A stretch of DNA of 64,000 nucleotides from an uncultured Sulfurovum sp. (GTDB lineage: Bacteria > Campylobacterota > Campylobacteria > Campylobacterales > Sulfurovaceae), in contig CACVAX010000041.1 of assembly GCA_902727935.1 (NCBI GenBank), forward strand, positions 1 through 64,000, in the 5' to 3' direction. Positions 25,317-33,140 of the stretch are shown piece by piece. The notes beneath the pieces are model-generated. The model saw only the letters and a list, made by a program, of their open reading frames with translations. It searched no databases and was not told the DNA's origin. Position 1 is the stretch's first letter, and each line of letters opens with the position of its first letter. The position numbers were made by a program, and so were the translations under genes.

Positions 25317-26288
25317 ATGAATTTAAAATCATTTGACGTTGAACAGCGTGGAAGATTAGACAAAATTTTAACGGATATTTTAGATGAAAGTCGAAATCAA
25401 GTTGAGCAACTTATCAAAGAGGGCTTGGTTTTTGTTAATGGAAAACAAGTTTTAAAAACGGGTAAAAAGCTTATCGTCGGGGATAAAATAGAATATAAAT
25501 TTAAAGAGATAATTCCTAAAGAAGCAGCCATTATAGATTTTGATGTTGAGATTATTTATGAAGATGATGTCATGATGGTTGTCAACAAGCCCTCTGGCTT
25601 GGTTGTGCATCCAGCCCCTTCAGTCAAAGAAGCCACGTTGGTTGATTGGCTAGTACATAAAGGCATTTCCCTCTCGACCATTTCAGGTGAAGAGAGACAT
25701 GGGATTGTTCACCGAATTGATAAAGAGACAACAGGGGCTTTGGTAATTGCAAAGACCAATGAAGCACATCAAAAGCTTAGTGCGCAACTGCAAGATAAGA
25801 GTATGGGACGTTACTATTTAGCACTGATTGACTACCCTTTAAAAGCGTCTGGAATTGTTGAGAAACCTATTGGAAGAAACCCAAATAATAGACTGAAAAT
25901 GGATGTCGTTCAAAATGGGAAAGAGGCTAAATCGGCTTTTTGTAAATTGACTGAAAGTAGCAAGAAAGTTGAGTTAATTGTTGTTAAGCTTTTTACAGGT
26001 AGAACGCACCAAATTAGAGTACATTTAGAAAGTTTGGGACGGCATATCTTGGGAGATGATTTATATGGATTTAAGAGCAAAAAAGATACAATCAAGCGAG
26101 TTTACTTACATGCTTATAAGTTGTATCTATGTCATCCCACAACAGGAAAAGAGATGGAGTTTTTAGCACCTCTTTTCTTAGATATGCAAAGCTATATCGA
26201 TAAAGAATTTAAAAAAGGAGAAGTTGATGAAAAGGTTAACCCAAGTCTCATTAACAGCTATTTTACTACTATTACTAACAGGTTGTAA
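25317..26288 (+). CDS. RluD/RluA family rRNA pseudouridine synthase
   Basis: Converts uridine to pseudouridine in large-subunit rRNA. An S4 RNA-binding domain occupies about residues 10-75 (NQVEQLIKEGLVFVNGKQV). The catalytic domain has NKPSGLVVHPA near residue 90, the active-site motif HRIDKETTGALV near residue 130 with its Asp, and GRTHQIRVHLES near residue 227. Length (323) matches RluD (326). The last 62 bases overlap the lipoprotein gene in another frame, so the C-terminal 20 residues may be extended compared with relatives. Part of a run that continues through envC. Confidence 0.9.
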   Translation: MNLKSFDVEQRGRLDKILTDILDESRNQVEQLIKEGLVFVNGKQVLKTGKKLIVGDKIEYKFKEIIPKEAAIIDFDVEIIYEDDVMMVVNKPSGLVVHPAPSVKEATLVDWLVHKGISLSTISGEERHGIVHRIDKETTGALVIAKTNEAHQKLSAQLQDKSMGRYYLALIDYPLKASGIVEKPIGRNPNNRLKMDVVQNGKEAKSAFCKLTESSKKVELIVVKLFTGRTHQIRVHLESLGRHILGDDLYGFKSKKDTIKRVYLHAYKLYLCHPTTGKEMEFLAPLFLDMQSYIDKEFKKGEVDEKVNPSLINSYFTTITNRL

Positions 26289-26910
26289 TCCAACAGCGAT
26301 GTTGGAAAATGAAGTATTGGACCCAAATCTACCAAAACTAAATGATGTTAAGGCTGTTCCGAGCAGTACTTCCGTTGCTTTTGAATGGCAATCATTGGCA
26401 AATAATGGTATTACTGGTTTAAATATTTATAGAACAGATAGTAATGGTTATGTCAATAGTTCGATGAAACAATTAAAAAAAGTTGGGTCGATTAAAGACC
26501 GTTTTGCCACACATTATGTTGATACTGATTTAAAACAAGGCAGTGCTTATACTTATACTTTTACTACGGTTAAAAATGGTTTTGAATCTGCACATGGAAA
26601 AGTAATTAATATAAAAACATTAGACCCTTTTGATGCTGTAACTTTCTTCCAAGGTTTTCAAAAAACTCAAAATACAATTAAATTGATTTGGCGACCACAT
26701 GCCAATCAAAAAGTTTCATGGTATAAAGTTGAAAGAAGTATCAATGGTACAGAATGGAAATGGGTTGGTACGGTCAAAGAACGGATGATGTCTGAATATA
26801 TTGACAACAGAGTAGTTGCTGGAAACGGCTATACTTATCGAGTAACAGCCATAGGCTTTGAAGGTAGCTTTTCAAAACCTAGTATTAATGTTTCGATACA
26901 AGCAAGGTAA
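26227..26910 (+). CDS. Fibronectin type III lipoprotein, FlpA-like
   Basis: A 227-residue outer-surface or periplasmic lipoprotein: signal peptide with lipobox LLTGC, so the mature N-terminus is a lipidated Cys near residue 20. Two FN3 domains follow, about 38-125 (VPSSTSVAFEWQ...GSAYTYTFTTV) and 130-226 (IKLIWRP...GNGYTYRVTAI). Position between an rluD-like gene and trmB matches C. jejuni FlpA, a fibronectin-binding adhesin, as I remember. In a non-host bacterium the role may be different. The ATG at 26227 follows GGAG; the track start is an adjacent TTG. Confidence 0.85.
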   Translation: MKRLTQVSLTAILLLLLTGCNPTAMLENEVLDPNLPKLNDVKAVPSSTSVAFEWQSLANNGITGLNIYRTDSNGYVNSSMKQLKKVGSIKDRFATHYVDTDLKQGSAYTYTFTTVKNGFESAHGKVINIKTLDPFDAVTFFQGFQKTQNTIKLIWRPHANQKVSWYKVERSINGTEWKWVGTVKERMMSEYIDNRVVAGNGYTYRVTAIGFEGSFSKPSINVSIQAR

Positions 26911-26918
26911 GGGACTGA

Positions 26919-28124
26919 ATGCCACATATTACGGTTAAGCCTTTTGATACAGCGTGTCTTAAAAAAGGAAAATATGGAAAACTTCAAGGCACAGAAGTTC
27001 TTTTTAAAGCAAAAGATAGTTTTTCAAGTGATGAGTTAATTGCCATAAAACATGAGAATGAATCTTTTTTATTGCATTTAAAAAAACCTTTAGAAGAAAA
27101 ACCAAGTTCAAATACTTGGTTGTTAAAGTATGACAAAGTAACCAGACCTCTTAAAGTTAATCTTCTAAAACAAGCCATTGCAGATGTATCGACTGGATTA
27201 AATTTAGACGTTCTACAATCCAATATTACCATACATGATACTAAAGTAGCACTTTCAAATAAATATGAAAAAAGTATTGAAGATTTTGTAGATATTGAGT
27301 TTCCTTTTGAATCAGTAGCCATTGAAGTTGGCTTTGGTTCAGGAAAACATTTACTTTATCAAGCTCAAAAAAACCCAGAGCGACTTTTTATTGGTATTGA
27401 AATTCATACGCCTTCAGCTGCACAAGTGTTAAAACAGATTCAGATTTTAGATTTAAAAAACATTTGGGTGGTTAATTATGATGCACGTCTTCTTTTGGAG
27501 ATGATTCCCTCGAACCTTTGCCATCAGATTTTTGTTCATTTTCCTGTACCTTGGGATAAAAAGCCACAAAGAAGGGTTATTTCAGCTTCATTTTTAGAAG
27601 AATCTATGAGGGTTTTAGCAAAAGGTGGACGTTTAGAATTAAGAACTGATTCTTATAAATATTTTTGGTATTCTATGGAAACTTTCTTAGGTGAAACCGT
27701 GACCAAAACAGCTGTGGAAGTTCGTAAAAATGAAGCTTTAGAGGTTACTTCAAAATATGAAGCCAGATGGTTGCGACAGGAAAAAGATATCTATGATGTT
27801 TATGTTACTTCCATTAAAAAATCTGAATCAAGACGCTTAGACTTCAATTTCTCTTTTGGAGACATTGTGTATACAAAAGAAATTTTAGATAAGATATCCT
27901 ATCAAGCGAAAATTTTTGATGGATTTTTTATACATTTTGAACGTCTATTTCAGATAGACAATGATGCAATTTTAATCAAACTTGCATTTGGTAGTTTTGA
28001 TAGACCAGAACATAAATATATTTACTTAGATAAGTCTACAGCCTACTATTTTAATACAAGTCCTGTAAAAACAATGACCAATTATAAAACACACTTAAAA
28101 ATTATGGAGTATCTAAATGTCTAA
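26919..28124 (+). CDS. trmB: tRNA (guanine-N7-)-methyltransferase, long form
   Basis: Forms 7-methylguanosine at position 46 of tRNA. The catalytic domain lies at about residues 125-290: AdoMet motif EVGFGSGKHLLYQA near residue 137, EIHTPSA near residue 159 and the diagnostic FVHFPVPWDKKPQRR near residue 205. At 401 residues it is much longer than the usual 210-240, with extra N-terminal (about 120 residues) and C-terminal regions, a form I associate with Campylobacterota. It ends eight bases inside ftsE. Confidence 0.9.
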   Translation: MPHITVKPFDTACLKKGKYGKLQGTEVLFKAKDSFSSDELIAIKHENESFLLHLKKPLEEKPSSNTWLLKYDKVTRPLKVNLLKQAIADVSTGLNLDVLQSNITIHDTKVALSNKYEKSIEDFVDIEFPFESVAIEVGFGSGKHLLYQAQKNPERLFIGIEIHTPSAAQVLKQIQILDLKNIWVVNYDARLLLEMIPSNLCHQIFVHFPVPWDKKPQRRVISASFLEESMRVLAKGGRLELRTDSYKYFWYSMETFLGETVTKTAVEVRKNEALEVTSKYEARWLRQEKDIYDVYVTSIKKSESRRLDFNFSFGDIVYTKEILDKISYQAKIFDGFFIHFERLFQIDNDAILIKLAFGSFDRPEHKYIYLDKSTAYYFNTSPVKTMTNYKTHLKIMEYLNV

Positions 28125-28794
28125 TGTTATTGCAGCAAACGATTTAACACTCTCTTATGGGAGTGATGAAGAGATTATTAAAAATGCAAGTTTTTCGATT
28201 AAAAAAGGTGACTTTGTTTTTATTACAGGGCCTAGTGGTTCTGGAAAATCAACACTTTTAAAATCTTTTTATGGAAATCTTACCCCAGGTACTGGCTCTT
28301 TAGTTGTGGGTGGTTTAGATATGGTGAACATTAAAAAAGATAAACTACAAGAGCTTAGAAGTCATTTGGGTATTGTTTTCCAAGATTATCGTTTGATTAA
28401 TGAATGGACAGTTGAAAAAAATGTTGTTTTACCTTTATGGATTTCTGGCTATTCTGATGAGGTACAATCGACACAAGCAAAACGTCTTTTGCATCATGTT
28501 AAACTTTCAGGTAAAGAACAAAAATACCCCATGGAACTTTCTGGTGGAGAACAACAAAGAGTAGGGGTAGCACGTGCTTTGGCAAAAAACCCTTTTCTTA
28601 TCTTAGCTGATGAGCCTACGGGTAACCTTGATGAGTACTCTTCGAATGTTATTTGGGATTTGATGGAAAATGCGTGTCATCAGTTAGATACAACGGTGGT
28701 GGTAGTAACACATAGAATTCCAACAGTATTTAATATTCGTTATAGACGGTTTACCATTGATGAAGGTGGCAAAGTTCATGAAATTATTCCTTAA
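28117..28794 (+). CDS. ftsE: Cell division ABC ATPase FtsE
   Basis: ATPase of the FtsEX complex, which couples ATP hydrolysis to activation of murein hydrolases at the division site. The 225-residue protein shows Walker [10 protein letters not shown] near residue 39, the Q-loop VFQDYRLI near residue 89, the signature [15 protein letters not shown] near residue 140 and Walker [13 protein letters not shown] near residue 163. It overlaps trmB (8 bases) and ftsX (17 bases). Neighbouring ftsX and envC-like genes make FtsE much more likely than a LolD-type exporter. Confidence 0.9.
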   Translation: MSNVIAANDLTLSYGSDEEIIKNASFSIKKGDFVFITGPSGSGKSTLLKSFYGNLTPGTGSLVVGGLDMVNIKKDKLQELRSHLGIVFQDYRLINEWTVEKNVVLPLWISGYSDEVQSTQAKRLLHHVKLSGKEQKYPMELSGGEQQRVGVARALAKNPFLILADEPTGNLDEYSSNVIWDLMENACHQLDTTVVVVTHRIPTVFNIRYRRFTIDEGGKVHEIIP

Positions 28795-29590
28795 AACACA
28801 TATCTCACTTATCTTTCCCTTAGTGGCTATTTTACTTGGTTTGGAGTTTTTTATTGTTTTTGATAGAACAACAGACACGTTTGAAAAAAGTTTAAAAAAT
28901 GGCTACAGTATGATGGTTGTCTCCAAAGTTGAAATGAGTATAGATGACTTTAAGTCATGGGATGAACATATTGAGCAAGTTATTGAACTTGAAAAATCAA
29001 AAATTTTAGAGCGTTTAAAAATGGACAAAGATACAGCAAGTAAAAAGAAATTTGAAGCCTCTTTGCCTAATTTTTATTCCTTAAAGTTGGATGGTTATTT
29101 AACGGTTGATGATTTAGATAAAGTGAAGTTAAATTTAGAGAAATCAGAAGATATATTGAGCATCGAGTCTTTTCAATCAGCTTATCAGTCCAAGTATGAG
29201 TTATTTTCTTTTATTAAGTTAGCATTTCAAACTTTTATTGTTTTTATGTCCATTATTGGATTTTTCTTGATTATAAAGCAGATGGAAGTATGGAACTTTT
29301 TACATGCTCAACGTATGAAAATTATGGAAATATTTGGAGCGTCTTTATTTTTACGCTCTAAAGTACTTATTAACATGGCTTTGATTGATGCGATTATTTC
29401 TGCCTTTATAACTTCAGCTATTTTTTATGCCATTCAAAATATTTGGATAAGAGGAAGTCAAATGGAAATCTTGAAAGAGAATGTTGATTTTATTTTTTCT
29501 TTTTCAGATGTTTTCATTTTATTAGTCGCCTCTATTGTGGTGGTGATGATTGCTGTTTATTTGGTTGTTATCAATGTTAAGGAAGAGTAG
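28778..29590 (+). CDS. ftsX: Cell division protein FtsX
   Basis: Membrane partner of FtsE. From the ATG at 28778 the protein is 270 residues: a short N-terminus with the first membrane helix (LIFPLVAILLGLEFFIVF), a periplasmic loop of about 110 residues that should contact the EnvC-like activator, then three helices near 145-170, 200-220 and 240-265. AAGGTGG precedes this ATG; the track start at 28757 is a TTG further inside ftsE. Length is a little below E. coli FtsX (352), as it lacks the long cytoplasmic N-terminus. Confidence 0.85.
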   Translation: MKLFLKTHISLIFPLVAILLGLEFFIVFDRTTDTFEKSLKNGYSMMVVSKVEMSIDDFKSWDEHIEQVIELEKSKILERLKMDKDTASKKKFEASLPNFYSLKLDGYLTVDDLDKVKLNLEKSEDILSIESFQSAYQSKYELFSFIKLAFQTFIVFMSIIGFFLIIKQMEVWNFLHAQRMKIMEIFGASLFLRSKVLINMALIDAIISAFITSAIFYAIQNIWIRGSQMEILKENVDFIFSFSDVFILLVASIVVVMIAVYLVVINVKEE

Positions 29591-30805
29591 ATGAAAATTA
29601 TTTTTTATCTACTTCTTTTTTCTTTTTTTCTTTTTTCTTCCTCTCTTTTTGCTGCTTCTGTTGAGAGTAAAATTAAACAAAGTAAAAAACAGTTGAGTTC
29701 TAAAAGAGTAGAATACAATAAAATGGATAAAGAACTTTCAGATGTTGCCAAGAAAATTAATGTTGCTAAAAAAGAACAAAATGAACTGACTAAGAAGCTT
29801 GAAGTATTGGCTAAAAATATTCAAAATAATGAAATAGTATTTCAGCGTTTACAAAAAGAAGATAAAAAATACTCACTTGCGTTAAATAGTTTAAATACTG
29901 ATATCGATAAAAATCAGAAAAAATTTTTAGATTTGGTTGCGAAAAATTTTTCATTGGCATTGGCATTGGAAGAACTGAAACAGCCAACAAAAGACTCGGT
30001 TATGATGAAAGAAGCCTACAAACTTTATGCAAAAACGAACAGTAAAGAGATTGAAAAGCTTCAAATAGATATTGATAAACTTAAAACTAAAAAAGAGCGT
30101 TTAAAACTTAAAAAATCAAATATTAAAAAGGCCATTGCTGGTTATCAAAAAGAACGTAATGAGTATAAAAGTAAAAAGAAAAAACAAGATGTGTTAGTAA
30201 AAAATTTGGCAAGAGACAAGGCCATTTATAAAAAAAGATTTAATAAAATTAAAATAAGTAGAAAAAGTTTAGAACGTAAATTAGCGAAACTAAAAATTAT
30301 TAAACGCTCAAATGACAAAGAGAGAAGAGCGAGACAAGAGGCTAAAAGAAATGCTGTTAGTAATAATAGAAGAAAAATACCCAAAACAGTTGCTTCAGCT
30401 CCCCCTATAGCTAAATATAAAGGGGGAAAAACAATTTCACCTTTAAAAGGTTCTAGGCTCATTAAAAAGTTTGGTACTTATGTCGATCCCATCTATAAAT
30501 TTAAAATTTTTAATAAGTCCATTACCCTTAAAGCCCCACATATTGGTTCAAAAGTACGTTCAGTTTTAGCAGGAAAAGTTGTTTTTGCTGAAAATTCTGG
30601 AGGTATGTTAGGCAAAGTAGTTATTGTAGAGCATGCCAATAATATTCATACCATCTATGCCAAACTTTCACGTTTAGCTCCTGGTATACATGTGGGTAAA
30701 AGGCTTTCACTTGGAACGATTATTGGTAAAGTAGATAAGAGCCTTATGTTTGAAGTAACTAAAAATAATAAACACATGAATCCTTTAAAGTTGATAAAAT
30801 TATGA
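29591..30805 (+). CDS. EnvC-like murein hydrolase activator
   Basis: A 404-residue periplasmic protein: signal peptide (about 1-22), then about 220 residues of Lys/Glu-rich coiled coil, a basic linker and a C-terminal LytM/M23 domain (about 300-404). The LytM domain lacks catalytic zinc ligands: no HxxxD is seen in SITLKAPHIGSKV and the usual HxH position reads TIYAKLSRL. This degeneracy is the mark of EnvC, which does not cut murein itself but opens amidases when FtsEX acts. It starts one base after the ftsX stop. Confidence 0.88.
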   Translation: MKIIFYLLLFSFFLFSSSLFAASVESKIKQSKKQLSSKRVEYNKMDKELSDVAKKINVAKKEQNELTKKLEVLAKNIQNNEIVFQRLQKEDKKYSLALNSLNTDIDKNQKKFLDLVAKNFSLALALEELKQPTKDSVMMKEAYKLYAKTNSKEIEKLQIDIDKLKTKKERLKLKKSNIKKAIAGYQKERNEYKSKKKKQDVLVKNLARDKAIYKKRFNKIKISRKSLERKLAKLKIIKRSNDKERRARQEAKRNAVSNNRRKIPKTVASAPPIAKYKGGKTISPLKGSRLIKKFGTYVDPIYKFKIFNKSITLKAPHIGSKVRSVLAGKVVFAENSGGMLGKVVIVEHANNIHTIYAKLSRLAPGIHVGKRLSLGTIIGKVDKSLMFEVTKNNKHMNPLKLIKL

Positions 30806-30828
30806 TACATAGATACATAGATACATTG
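30805..30828 (+). repeat. 8-base tandem repeat at a gene start
   Basis: ATACATAG occurs twice, followed by ATACATTG, immediately after an ATG at 30802. With a single copy the ATG would be in frame with the aldo/keto reductase; with two it is not. Confidence 0.85.
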
Positions 30829-30869
30829 GGAAAACAGGATTAAGAGTTAGCCCTATTTGTTTAGGAACA

Positions 30870-32006
30870 ATGACTTTTGGTACACAAGCTGATAAAGCAA
30901 CGTCTTTTAAAATAATGGATAAAGCCTATGATGAAGGCATAAACTTTTTTGATACAGCCGAGATTTATCCTGTGCCTCCTTCTGGAAAATTAGCAGGTAT
31001 TACCGAAGCTTGGGTAGGTGAGTGGATGGCTGATAAGCCAAGAGATTCTCTTATTATCGCTACAAAAGTAACAGGAGCTGCCAATGGTTGGTTTGTTCCA
31101 CCTATTCGTCATGGTTTAACAGCCATGGATAGATTTCACATTGAGAGAGCTGTTGAAGGAAGTTTAAAACGTTTGAAAACAGACTATATTGATCTTTATC
31201 AAATGCATTGGCCCGATACACTCATCCCTAAAGAAGAGACGATGGAAGCTTTTGACCGATTGGTTCAGAGTGGAAAAGTACGTTATGTAGGCACATCGAA
31301 TGATACAGCTTATGGAACAACCAAAGCACTTATGACATCTGCTCATCATGGCTTTGCACGTTTTGAGTCCATTCAAAACAATTTCTCTTTACTTAACCGT
31401 AGATTTTTAGATGAGTTGGCTGAAGTATGTGAAAAAGAACAGATTTCTTTATTGCCTTACTCTCCTTTAGCAGGAGGTGTCTTAAGTGGAAAATATAATC
31501 AAGATCCACAAAATACAAAAGGACGTTTTGCTACTTATTTAAAGTCGGTTAATCAACGACAAAGGGCAATGGCAAATCGTTTTATGAATGAAAAAACGTT
31601 AGCCTCTACCCAAAAATATTTAGGAATCGCCTTACGTGCTGGAATAGACCCTGTAACGTTAGCCACAGCATGGTCAAAACAGTTTGATTTTGTGGCTTCG
31701 ACTATTATTGGGGTTACTTCTGACAAACAGCTTGACCCTATACTTGAAGCAATGGACTTAACTTTGAGTTCTGAAATTTTAGGAGAGTGTAATAAAGTAC
31801 ATAATGAAATTCTTTACCCCATGGGGGTAAAGAAAACATTAAGGTGCAGGAGGTACGTCTGTACTACCACAGTGTCCACATTTCTTAGCAGAGATTGGAA
31901 TTTCCATAGCACAATCATTACAAATTTTAGTCGTAGGAGCTACTGCTTCTTCTGGGGTTTTAATCTTGTTATAGGCTTTGATAAGCATAAACATGACAAA
32001 ACCTAA
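30870..32006 (+). CDS. Aldo/keto reductase with displaced start and lost stop
   Basis: A Tas-type NADPH-dependent aldo/keto reductase; Asp and Tyr of the active site are in NFFDTAEIYP, followed by IIATKV, DLYQMHWPD and YVGTSND, with LPYSPLAGGVLSGKY near residue 197. The family N-terminus (RYIGKTGLRVSPICLG) is present upstream in this frame from 30813, but its ATG at 30802 is thrown out of frame by an extra ATACATAG unit. At the other end the family stops at about ILYPMG; here ATGGGGGTAA has five G, so the stop is missed and the frame runs 170 bases antisense into mscL. Losing one G would restore ATG-GGG-TAA. It is either phase-variable and OFF, or a decaying gene, or carries sequence errors. 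Confidence 0.75.
   Translation: MTFGTQADKATSFKIMDKAYDEGINFFDTAEIYPVPPSGKLAGITEAWVGEWMADKPRDSLIIATKVTGAANGWFVPPIRHGLTAMDRFHIERAVEGSLKRLKTDYIDLYQMHWPDTLIPKEETMEAFDRLVQSGKVRYVGTSNDTAYGTTKALMTSAHHGFARFESIQNNFSLLNRRFLDELAEVCEKEQISLLPYSPLAGGVLSGKYNQDPQNTKGRFATYLKSVNQRQRAMANRFMNEKTLASTQKYLGIALRAGIDPVTLATAWSKQFDFVASTIIGVTSDKQLDPILEAMDLTLSSEILGECNKVHNEILYPMGVKKTLRCRRYVCTTTVSTFLSRDWNFHSTIITNFSRRSYCFFWGFNLVIGFDKHKHDKT
31810..31834. terminator. Perfect 11-base stem between convergent genes
   Basis: TTCTTTACCCC-ATG-GGGGTAAAGAA is a perfect palindrome at the end of the aldo/keto reductase and just past the mscL stop. It is a possible shared terminator, though the T-run is weak on both strands. The G5 tract in its right arm decides whether the reductase meets a TAA stop. 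Confidence 0.5.
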
Positions 32007-32282
32007 AATTACAAAAGAGATAGCATCATTAATAAACATTCCATACTTGATAGCAGGTGCACCTGCTTTATCTAATGCAGCCATCGTAGCGTATGTTTCT
32101 CCATTTAAAGCAACAAAAAGTTGTGAAAAATCAACATTACCCATAAGTAATCCTATTGGAGGCATCATGACATAAGTAACAAATGACTTGATTACCGTGG
32201 CAAATGCACCACCAAATACAAAACCAACAGCCATATCTACCATGTTTCCATTAATCAAAAACTTTTTAAATTCATCTAACAT
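31839..32282 (-). CDS. mscL: Large-conductance mechanosensitive channel with zinc-ribbon tail
   Basis: Opens under membrane tension to release solutes during osmotic downshock. The N-terminal FKKFLINGNMVDMAVGFVFGGAFATVIKS is the amphipathic helix and first membrane helix; the second helix is ISFVILGFVMFMLIKAYN near residue 90. The protein should end soon after, but a further 30 residues contain CNDC and CGHC, a four-cysteine zinc ribbon, which E. coli MscL (136 residues) lacks. The tail sits on the cytoplasmic side and might sense metal or redox state or cap the bundle. Monocistronic. Confidence 0.9.
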   Translation of the reverse strand: MLDEFKKFLINGNMVDMAVGFVFGGAFATVIKSFVTYVMMPPIGLLMGNVDFSQLFVALNGETYATMAALDKAGAPAIKYGMFINDAISFVILGFVMFMLIKAYNKIKTPEEAVAPTTKICNDCAMEIPISAKKCGHCGSTDVPPAP

Positions 32283-32399
32283 TTTAATCCTTTTTATATT
32301 TTAAAGTAATTAATTATACTATAATAAAATATTTTTTAACTATATTTTTATTTATTAAAGATAAAAAAGATAAAAACTTTAGCAGAGTAGATTATTGGG

Positions 32400-33140
32400 C
32401 TAACCATAAACCTCAATATGTTTTTTCTTACGAAAGGTATCTTCATAATTTATGATGGAGAGTCCTTGCTGTTCTAAGGTAGCTCTTACTAAATTTTTTT
32501 GAAAATTAGACATTTCATCATGAGCAAAAAAATCTTCTAAGGGCATCCACAAAGCAAACTCTATTTCTTCCGTATCTATCACATTAATCTCAAAGTTTTT
32601 GGCTTCTAATTCAAATACAAGGTACATGTTTGATCTATTAAAAGTAAAAGGGTGGGAATTTAAAATGGAAACCATTTTTACTAGTTTGGCTTTAATACCT
32701 GTCTCTTCCCATACTTCTCGTATAACACCTTCTTCTAAACTTTGTCCCTCTTCTAACATACCACCTGGAAGTTTATAAAGAGAGCGTGAAGTGTGAATTC
32801 TATCACGCACCATAAGCAGTTCATTTTTGTCATTAATTACGACTGCACCTACTCCAATGGTATGGGTCGGAGGTACAGGAATATAAGCATCTTTCGTTAC
32901 TTGATAGGTAAGGGTAGTTCTTTTGGCTTCACAATTATGAAACGCAAAATCCATCTCTAGTGCTACAGCAATATGTTGTGCTTGTGTAGCCTTTAAGTCT
33001 ATCCACAAAAGTGCTTTTTTTTGAAGAGAAGCTGTTTTTAATAAGGCTTCAAGCGATGCCTTAAAATCAGAAACAGAAGTCTCTATGCTCTCTGTTTCTA
33101 TGATTAAACCATTGTATCTGTCTTCTTTAACCCTTAACAT
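32400..33140 (-). CDS. Nudix hydrolase with N-terminal extension
   Basis: Hydrolyses nucleoside diphosphate-linked compounds. The complete Nudix box is GGMLEEGQSLEEGVIREVWEETGI split here as GGMLEEG, near residue 127, and REVWEETGI, near residue 143, with correct spacing. The first 95 residues form a separate alpha/beta domain (SDFKASLEALLKTASLQKKA, LWIDLKATQAQHI) of the type found in NUDT6-like or NUDIX-hydro proteins. Substrate is not deducible. It starts directly after the ccsBA stop (one base), so both are cotranscribed from the left-going ccsBA promoter. Confidence 0.88.
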   Translation of the reverse strand: MLRVKEDRYNGLIIETESIETSVSDFKASLEALLKTASLQKKALLWIDLKATQAQHIAVALEMDFAFHNCEAKRTTLTYQVTKDAYIPVPPTHTIGVGAVVINDKNELLMVRDRIHTSRSLYKLPGGMLEEGQSLEEGVIREVWEETGIKAKLVKMVSILNSHPFTFNRSNMYLVFELEAKNFEINVIDTEEIEFALWMPLEDFFAHDEMSNFQKNLVRATLEQQGLSIINYEDTFRKKKHIEVYG

